Below are positions 32,801 through 36,734 of a stretch of DNA of 36,734 bases, in pieces. The DNA comes from Acidobacteriota bacterium. GTDB taxonomy: Bacteria; Acidobacteriota; Terriglobia; Bryobacterales; Bryobacteraceae. The stretch spans positions 1-36,734 of the forward strand of contig JACQDF010000291.1 in NCBI GenBank assembly GCA_016201205.1. Direction: 5' to 3'. The translations under genes and the position numbers were made by a program. A model generated the notes under the pieces. That model had not been told where the DNA came from. It saw only the letters and a list, made by a program, of their open reading frames with translations, and made no database searches. How positions within the stretch are numbered: the stretch's first letter is position 1; each line of letters begins with the position of its first letter.

Positions 32801-33060
32801 GTGCGCCGGTACGGCTTGAATCCATCCTTATCGACGTCGAGCCGGTAGTTGGCGCCAGGCTTGACCAGCACCAGGACGTAGTTCCCGTGCTCGTTGCTCA
32901 CAGCGGTCCAGGATTCGCCAGTGTCCTGGTTGGTGAGCTTCAGGCCGGCGCCCGGGACGACAGCCTTCGATGCGTCCTCGATGACGCCGCCGAGAGTGGC
33001 GAGCTGGCTCTGGGCCGCCGCCGCCACCACGTAAAGAAAGAGCCCTACGAATCTTGTCAT
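29827..33060 (-). CDS. TonB-dependent receptor with carboxypeptidase-regulatory-like domain (receptor 3)
   Basis: This 1077-residue outer-membrane receptor has a signal peptide (MTRFVGLFLYVVAAAAQ), a regulatory-like domain at about residues 20-110 (LGGVIEDASKAVVPGAGLKL), a plug with NWRIDGGN and YSAELGRTGGGVVQM, and a barrel ending QFALHFKF. AGGGGAG precedes the ATG by a few bases. It is divergent from the quinoprotein gene, with 71 bases between them, and shares the hairpin at its 3' end with the convergent plus-strand run. It differs from receptors 1 and 2 in the plug region, so it probably has another ligand. Cargo cannot be inferred from sequence. Confidence 0.93.
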   Translation of the reverse strand: MTRFVGLFLYVVAAAAQSQLATLGGVIEDASKAVVPGAGLKLTNQDTGESWTAVSNEHGNYVLVLVKPGANYRLDVDKDGFKPYRRTEIVLETGGQHRIDVRLEVGSQAERIVVEASAPQLQTETSVVGAVVDNRTIANMPLINRRAAQLARLTGFIVQIGAGSSFAMAGGRGNNTNWRIDGGNVQNVLVGDQGLNFDPPIESLQEFNVSVSNYSAELGRTGGGVVQMTTRSGTNQFYGSAYEYLRNDALDARSFFAADKAKLRYNLFGASIGGPVRKDKTHFFFNYEGRRESRGSTFIHNVPTAAEKQGDFSGSSRIIRDPEASGRPPFAANRIPVSRLDAIGRQIASFYPDPNVAGRGSGDANFLANTKTTEPPNTYVARIDHTVGARDRIYGRLLASNGGTIDHPVWPLAAADPFHRRRKNSYYNGSATWLHNLKPNLINELRFNYDRRHFHNLNSGAYSNLNSQLGLRGVKQQFGPRVTVSGYTTVGEGSNMERVQSPIRGTHLTENLLWFKGNHSLKAGFEHRLSRNDDLNLNTAGGVFGFNDVATGHALASLLLGWVQNANVNEVFPIRSRIDAFGAFVQDDWKVTSRLTLNLGLRWDMDTPRREEFDNRMNSFDLYAINPVSLTPGVITFAGRNGVSRYAHNFDKNNFAPRLGFSWRVADKWVLRGGAALLYMGLYDQATVINATSGFSFRGNFVSPDNGLTPAFRLRDGMPPIEIPAGKDLTAGFGAVRPGQSPVNAVEYFQPGPRDASYMMSVNFNVQRQLPGHIMVELGYLSTVGHKLASPAALTLNQVRPELMGAGNAQSRRPFPQFTDVTQVAQPIGNSNYHAMNLKVDKRYSHGLHFQSNYTWARGIDDVEARGELGGNPGNALANVYNRRVDRGLSGNSISHRWINSVVYELPVGKGHALGISNRVGNALLGGWTAGYIGELRTGAPWGVIEQVNRTNSFSPANRPNVAGDPKISGSRSRAGQVSAWFNTAQFAEPAQFTFGNSGRTAGFGPGAIAMDLSILKDMRFFEKYTLQFRCEMLNFINRPNFSLTNLSRGSNAFGRITDLADGNQARIVQFALHFKF

Positions 33061-33085
33061 CGTTCTCCCCTTGAGCGTTGTACTT

Positions 33086-33112
33086 AGTATATCGGCTCTT
33101 GGCTCGAAGCAA
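33086..33112 (-). promoter_or_regulatory. Possible promoter for receptor 3
   Basis: On the minus strand, TTGCTT (33112-33107) and TATACT (33091-33086) are separated by 15 bases, shorter than the ideal 17. The -10 lies 25 bases before the receptor ATG, leaving room for the AGGGGAG ribosome-binding site. The same 71-base gap also holds a -10-like TAAGAT (33120-33125, plus) only 6 bases before the quinoprotein ATG, suggesting an almost leaderless message there. Confidence 0.33.
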
Positions 33113-33131
33113 CATCCAGTAAGATCAAAGA

Positions 33132-34970
33132 ATGCTGGACCGCCGGGATTTCCTTTCGTTGGTGGCGACCGCGCCTGTATGGGGCGCGGACCGGACCGAA
33201 GCAGACTGGCGCCACTATGGCGGCGACGCGGGCGCGACGCGCTTCTCGCCTCTGGAGCACATCAAACGGGGCAACGTCGCGAATCTGAAGGTGGCCTGGA
33301 GCCATCGCTGCGGCGACGCGGTCCAGAGGCCTTCGACGACGATCGAGTGCACGCCGCTGGTGATCGACGGGATCATGTACCTGACCACCGCCCGAGTACA
33401 GGTGCGCGCACTCAAGGCGGCGACCGGAGAAGCCCTCTGGAATTTCACTCCGCCAGGCCAGCCGGCGCGCGCCGCGGGAGTGAACCGCGGCGTGACCTGG
33501 TTTGAGGACGGCAAGGACCGCCGTGTTTTCGCCGCCATTCGGGACAAGATTTACTGCCTTCATCCCCAGACAGGCGAGCTCGTGCGGAGCTTCGGAGACA
33601 ACGGCATCGTCGACCTGGCTGCGCAGTTCGACAGGGACATGACCGGGCTGACGTTCCGGATCACGAGCCCGGCGGTGATCTTCGAAGATACGCTGATTGT
33701 GGGCGGCGGCGGCGGTGAGGGGCCGCGGCCACAGGCCCCCGGGCACGTCCGGGGCTACGATGTTTACACCGGAAAACGCAAGTGGATCTTCCACACAATT
33801 CCGCACCCGGGCGAGTTCGGCTACGATACCTGGCCGAAAGACGGGTGGCGGCGTAACGGCGCGGCCAACAACTGGGCCGGCATGAGCGTGGACCTCAAGC
33901 GCGGCTGGGTCTTCGTTTCCACCGGGTCGGCGTCCTTTGATTTCTGGGGTGGCGACCGCCATGGCGACAACCTGTTCAGCGACTGTGTCGTGGCGCTCGA
34001 TGCCCGCACCGGCCGCCGGATTTGGCATTACCAGACGGTACACCATGACGTTTGGGACTACGATCTGCCGGCGCAGCCGGCGCTGGTGAGCATTCGCCGG
34101 AACGGGCAGACGCTGGACGCTGTGGCCCAGGTGACCAAGACGGGTTTTGTGTTCCTGCTGGACCTGGTGACTGGCAAGCCGCTGTTTCCCGTGGAGGAAC
34201 GCGAAACAGAGGCCAGCGACGTGGAAAGCGAGAAGCTGTCGCCCACGCAGCCGTTCCCCTTGAAACCCGCGGCACTTTCCCGACACGAGGTGAACGAGGA
34301 CCTGATCACCGACATCTCGCCGGAAGCGCGAGAGTTTGTGCTGCAACGGTTCGGCGGCGTGCGGGGCGGGAGGCTGTTTTCTGCTCCCAGCAAGCAGGGC
34401 ACTCTCTACACGCCTGGAACGCTCGGCGGCGCTCTCTGGGGTGGCTGCGCATTCGACCCCGCCAGCCGGCGGCTGTTCGTGAATTCGAGTGAATTGCCAA
34501 GCATCGTTACGCTGGTCGACGGGCGCCCCGAGGATGGATACCGGTTTGGCATCACCAGCTACGAGAAGCTGGTCGACCATGAGGGCTTCCCGGGCGTCAA
34601 GCCCCCGTGGGGTCACCTCACCGCGATCGACCTCACGTCAGGCGATTTTGCCTGGCGGGAAGTGCTGGGCGAGTACCCGGCGCTGGTGGCGCGCGGTCAC
34701 AAACGCACCGGGACGTTCCAGCTCGGCGGCTGCATCGCGACGGCCGGCGGGCTGATCTTTGTCGCCGCGACGGCCGACGAGAAGATCCGCGCCCTGGATT
34801 CTGGAAACGGCGCGGTGCTGTGGGAGCACAAGCTGCCCGCGGGCGGCTATGCGACGCCCTGTACGTACGCGGCCGGCGGCAAGCAATATGTCGTGATCGG
34901 CTGTGGCGGCGGCAACCGGCAGCCCACCCCCGCCGGCGATGAATACGTGGCGTTTTCGCTAGGAACGTGA
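33132..34970 (+). CDS. Tat-exported PQQ-type quinoprotein dehydrogenase
   Basis: This 612-residue eight-bladed propeller protein belongs to the PQQ-dependent dehydrogenase family (glucose/alcohol type). It begins with a twin-arginine signal (LDRRDFLSLVATAPVWG), then GGDAGATRFSPL, the usual first-blade segment. Near residues 306-313, HHDVWDYDLPAQPAL matches the region with the catalytic aspartate of membrane glucose dehydrogenase. The C-terminus has GGYATPCTYAAGGKQYVV, the usual last blade. There are no N-terminal membrane helices and no heme motif (CxxCH), so it would be soluble in the periplasm and need another electron acceptor. It is divergent from receptor 3. A sugar or alcohol substrate is likely but unproven. 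Confidence 0.88.
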   Translation: MLDRRDFLSLVATAPVWGADRTEADWRHYGGDAGATRFSPLEHIKRGNVANLKVAWSHRCGDAVQRPSTTIECTPLVIDGIMYLTTARVQVRALKAATGEALWNFTPPGQPARAAGVNRGVTWFEDGKDRRVFAAIRDKIYCLHPQTGELVRSFGDNGIVDLAAQFDRDMTGLTFRITSPAVIFEDTLIVGGGGGEGPRPQAPGHVRGYDVYTGKRKWIFHTIPHPGEFGYDTWPKDGWRRNGAANNWAGMSVDLKRGWVFVSTGSASFDFWGGDRHGDNLFSDCVVALDARTGRRIWHYQTVHHDVWDYDLPAQPALVSIRRNGQTLDAVAQVTKTGFVFLLDLVTGKPLFPVEERETEASDVESEKLSPTQPFPLKPAALSRHEVNEDLITDISPEAREFVLQRFGGVRGGRLFSAPSKQGTLYTPGTLGGALWGGCAFDPASRRLFVNSSELPSIVTLVDGRPEDGYRFGITSYEKLVDHEGFPGVKPPWGHLTAIDLTSGDFAWREVLGEYPALVARGHKRTGTFQLGGCIATAGGLIFVAATADEKIRALDSGNGAVLWEHKLPAGGYATPCTYAAGGKQYVVIGCGGGNRQPTPAGDEYVAFSLGT

Positions 34971-34985
34971 GGCAGCTTTTGGCCG

Positions 34986-35267
34986 ATGGACGCAGCCACG
35001 ATTAACCAAAGCGCTCACCGGGAAACGGACGCGGTGGAACTTCAAGACCGCACTTCCGCACTACTGCCCTTGAGCGCAAGGGCGCCGGCCTCAGTCAGGC
35101 TGAGACTCGCGGAGCGACTCGGCAAGCCTCAATCTTTCGTGTCGAAGTTCGAGCGCGGAGAGCGGCGCCTGGACGTGATCGAGTTCCGCGACGTCGCGCG
35201 CGCGATTGGGATAGAGCCGCTGCGGCTCCTGCGGAAAGTCTACGGGCCGCCGAACGGTTCGAAGTGA
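34986..35267 (+). pseudogene. Frameshifted XRE-type HTH regulator, possible control gene of the restriction-modification relic
   Basis: The 93-codon frame contains the second half of an XRE helix-turn-helix: LAERLGKPQSFVSKFERGER followed by LDVIEFRDVARAIG. The expected first half, GAGLSQAE, is in another frame at 35081-35104. Removing one base, the A at 35105, joins them as GLSQAELAERLGKPQ, a standard HTH. The natural protein is therefore interrupted. The ATG-initiated N-terminus here (MDAATINQSAHRETD) does not look like this family. The stop overlaps a GTG (GTGA) that would start the endonuclease relic, as expected for a regulator-endonuclease operon. BamHI-type systems are known to have a controller protein; that link is inference. 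Confidence 0.68.
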
Positions 35268-35561
35268 AGATCGTGCGCGTCGAAACTGGCGCGCCACAAG
35301 AGACGCGCTGCACCAGGCGATCCGTCAAGTGTCGTGGCCTCCTGGCAGCGGGAGGTTCACCACTTACCCCGAGAGCGGGAAGAAGCGCGGCCTGGGGAAC
35401 GGAGTCAAGCCAGAGGCGGCTGGAAGCTGGAGGAACCGCTCGACCTGGCGACCCTCAAGAAACCAGGCAAGCTGGACGCAGTCTTCCACTCTGCCCACGG
35501 CCCCGTCGCCGTGGAGTGGGAGACCGGCAACATCTCGTCGAGCCACCGAGCGCTTAACAAA
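35264..35561 (+). pseudogene. BamHI-like type II restriction endonuclease relic (frameshifted and truncated)
   Basis: Homology runs through three frames. GTG at 35264 reads VKIVRVETG; another frame reads DALHQAIRQV from 35302; the third, from 35334, reads VASWQREVHH and continues to 35561. This last part contains EEPLDLATLKK, KLDAV and VEWETGNISSSHRALNK. From memory of BamHI (EKPLDILKLEKK, PIDV, MEFETGNISSAHRSMNK), the equivalents of catalytic E77, D94, E111 and E113 lie at 35430-35432, 35475-35477, 35514-35516 and 35520-35522. The match stops abruptly at ALNK, where the convergent methyltransferase stop codon lies, so the C-terminal part is lost. At least two frameshifts make it nonfunctional. 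Confidence 0.78.
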
Positions 35562-36450
35562 CGACGTAGTCCTCGTTCTTGTGGCTGCGGATCTCGCCAC
35601 TCTCGATCCTTTCGACAATCTCGCGGGCGAAATCGATCTCCATCCCCAGCCACTGGCGACTTTTCTTCTCGCAGACGGCGAAAGTGGCGCCACTGCCGCC
35701 GAAGGGGTCCATCACCATCTCGCCCGGAACGGTCGCCATCTCGACGACCCTATCCAGAATCTTTGTGGAGAGAGCGTTTGCCCGCCTGTCCTTCGACTTG
35801 AACTTCCAGTGACGCACCGGCGGGATGTCGGCCCAAACATCCTTGAGGTTGACGCCCTTGGGGTTCATGGCATCACGGTGGCCGCCGTAGTCCTTGACCT
35901 CGCCTCCGCAGTGGCGGCAGGTCAGGATCGGCGTGCGGATTCTGCGGAAAGTCTTCGGCTTCCCCTTCGTGTAGTAGAGCAGGCTATAGTGGCTCGGGTG
36001 CAGCCGGCCAGGGATCGGCAGGCACGCGCTGATTTCGATGGCGATCCAGTGGCGGAAGGTCATCCCGATGTCGGTCAGGAAGGCGCCGAGCAGCACGTTC
36101 CACTTCGGCAGATTGTATAGAAAGAACGCTCCGCCGGGCTTGAGTCCCCGGCAGCACTCCCTGATCCACGACCGGCACCATTCGAGATACTCGGGGTCGG
36201 GGACATCGTCGTTGGTCCGGCTGCCGTAATCCTTGCCCAGGTTGAACGGCGGGTCCGCGAAGACGGCGTCCACCACTTCGTCGCGGATGAACGGCAGCAC
36301 CGCCGTGCAGTCGTCAGCGTAGAGCGCGCCGAGGCTGGAGACATAGAACGGCTCCGGCCCGCCGTCCTTCATAAACGGCGCCGGGTCGAACTGGGTGTCG
36401 TCCCACTTGAGCGAGGGTTGGCGGACCAGGGACATCGCGTCAAGCATCAT
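35554..36450 (-). CDS. DNA methyltransferase, beta-type motif order, partner of the endonuclease relic
   Basis: This 298-residue SAM-dependent enzyme methylates DNA bases. The catalytic motif IV is DPPF at 66-69 (FADPPFNLGKDYG), and the SAM-binding motif I comes later, DPFGGSG at 248-254, so the order is beta type. A CRHCGG segment near 179-184 may be part of a small metal-binding or structural loop. DPPF fits N6-adenine enzymes, but N4-cytosine cannot be excluded. The frame looks intact. Its stop codon overlaps the truncated endonuclease relic by 8 bases. Start choices are 36450, 36447 or 36435; none has a good ribosome-binding site. It would still protect sites, or act as an orphan methylase. 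Confidence 0.87.
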   Translation of the reverse strand: MMLDAMSLVRQPSLKWDDTQFDPAPFMKDGGPEPFYVSSLGALYADDCTAVLPFIRDEVVDAVFADPPFNLGKDYGSRTNDDVPDPEYLEWCRSWIRECCRGLKPGGAFFLYNLPKWNVLLGAFLTDIGMTFRHWIAIEISACLPIPGRLHPSHYSLLYYTKGKPKTFRRIRTPILTCRHCGGEVKDYGGHRDAMNPKGVNLKDVWADIPPVRHWKFKSKDRRANALSTKILDRVVEMATVPGEMVMDPFGGSGATFAVCEKKSRQWLGMEIDFAREIVERIESGEIRSHKNEDYVVC

Positions 36451-36518
36451 TCTAAATCATCGGAGACCGCTCGCGAAGACTTGATATCCCGAATCTGCCC
36501 GGCGCGGCAAGCGCACAC

Positions 36519-36734
36519 TCAAAACAGCAGCCTTAACCCCAACTGCGTTTCCCGAGGGCGCTGGCGCACCGTCGTGATCAATCCGAACGTCGAGCTCAGC
36601 GGCGCCGAGTTCGGCGTCCCCATCTCGGTGCGGTTGAAGGCGTTGAAAAACTCGTCGCGGAATTGCGCCGAGAGCTTCTCCGTGATGCGGAACGCCTTGA
36701 ACACCGAAAGATCATGGTTCGCCGTGCCTGGGCC
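36519..36734 (-). CDS. TonB-dependent receptor C-terminus (receptor 4), cut by the window edge
   Basis: The frame is open from the right edge to a stop at 36519, giving the last 71 residues of a beta-barrel. The segment GPGTANHDLSVFKAF, FRDEFFNAFNRT and the terminal TQLGLRLLF match the ends of the other three receptors (for example FRAEFFNLFNHANL and QFGLKLIY in receptor 2). The N-terminal domains lie outside the window. The 68 bases between it and the methyltransferase (36451-36518) show no clear motif. Confidence 0.85.
   Translation of the reverse strand, partial: GPGTANHDLSVFKAFRITEKLSAQFRDEFFNAFNRTEMGTPNSAPLSSTFGLITTVRQRPRETQLGLRLLF

Noticed and set aside
35334-35801. The 155-codon plus-strand frame as an intact endonuclease
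   Set aside because: After ALNK at 35561 the translation is the antisense of the methyltransferase and has no nuclease similarity, and the N-terminal part is in other frames.
35329-36120. Plus-strand frame of 263 codons across the methyltransferase
   Set aside because: Most of it is antisense to the methyltransferase, which has motif IV and motif I in frame on the minus strand.

Overview
The window looks like chromosomal DNA from a soil-type Acidobacteriota, most like the Bryobacterales/Solibacter group. This is inferred from four large TonB-dependent receptors with an N-terminal carboxypeptidase-regulatory-like domain (the Oar-like type expanded in that group), many Tat-signal sugar enzymes of the Gfo/Idh/MocA and xylose-isomerase-like families, high GC content and dense gene packing. 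No rRNA, tRNA, CRISPR array or insertion sequence was seen.

Layout. (1) Positions 1-11402 are all on the minus strand and read as one run: two tandem TonB-dependent receptors, a Gly-rich secreted protein, a secreted bicupin, a Tat-signal sugar isomerase-like protein, and a fused indolepyruvate ferredoxin oxidoreductase cut by the left edge. (2) A divergent SGNH hydrolase lies at 11505-12152. (3) A minus-strand cluster at 12153-17407 encodes an oxidoreductase, a RidA-like protein, a second oxidoreductase, a class III aminotransferase and an orphan sugar-binding lipoprotein, with 4-base stop/start overlaps at two junctions. (4) At 17583-18254 (minus) is a deiodinase-family selenoprotein whose in-frame TGA would be taken for a stop by ordinary gene calling. 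(5) Positions 18333-29801 (plus) hold a short-chain dehydrogenase followed by a tightly packed run: aldehyde dehydrogenase, IolD-like thiamine-diphosphate enzyme, metallo-beta-lactamase-fold hydrolase, propeller-PHP protein, isomerase-like protein, alpha/beta hydrolase and deacetylase-like protein. A perfect 9-bp hairpin follows. (6) A third receptor (29827-33060, minus) diverges from a PQQ-type quinoprotein (33132-34970, plus). (7) Positions 34986-36450 hold a decayed restriction-modification locus: a frameshifted HTH regulator, a frameshifted and truncated BamHI-like endonuclease, and an intact DNA methyltransferase. (8) The C-terminus of a fourth receptor runs off the right edge.

How it may work together (inference). 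The receptors would import carbohydrate-like substrates. Tat-exported oxidoreductases, isomerases, RidA and the quinoprotein would act in the periplasm. The IolD-like enzyme, aldehyde dehydrogenase and isomerase resemble parts of an inositol or cyclitol-type catabolic route, but the substrate cannot be read from sequence. The strongest special findings are the selenocysteine deiodinase-like gene with its candidate SECIS hairpin and the BamHI-type nuclease relic next to a surviving methyltransferase.
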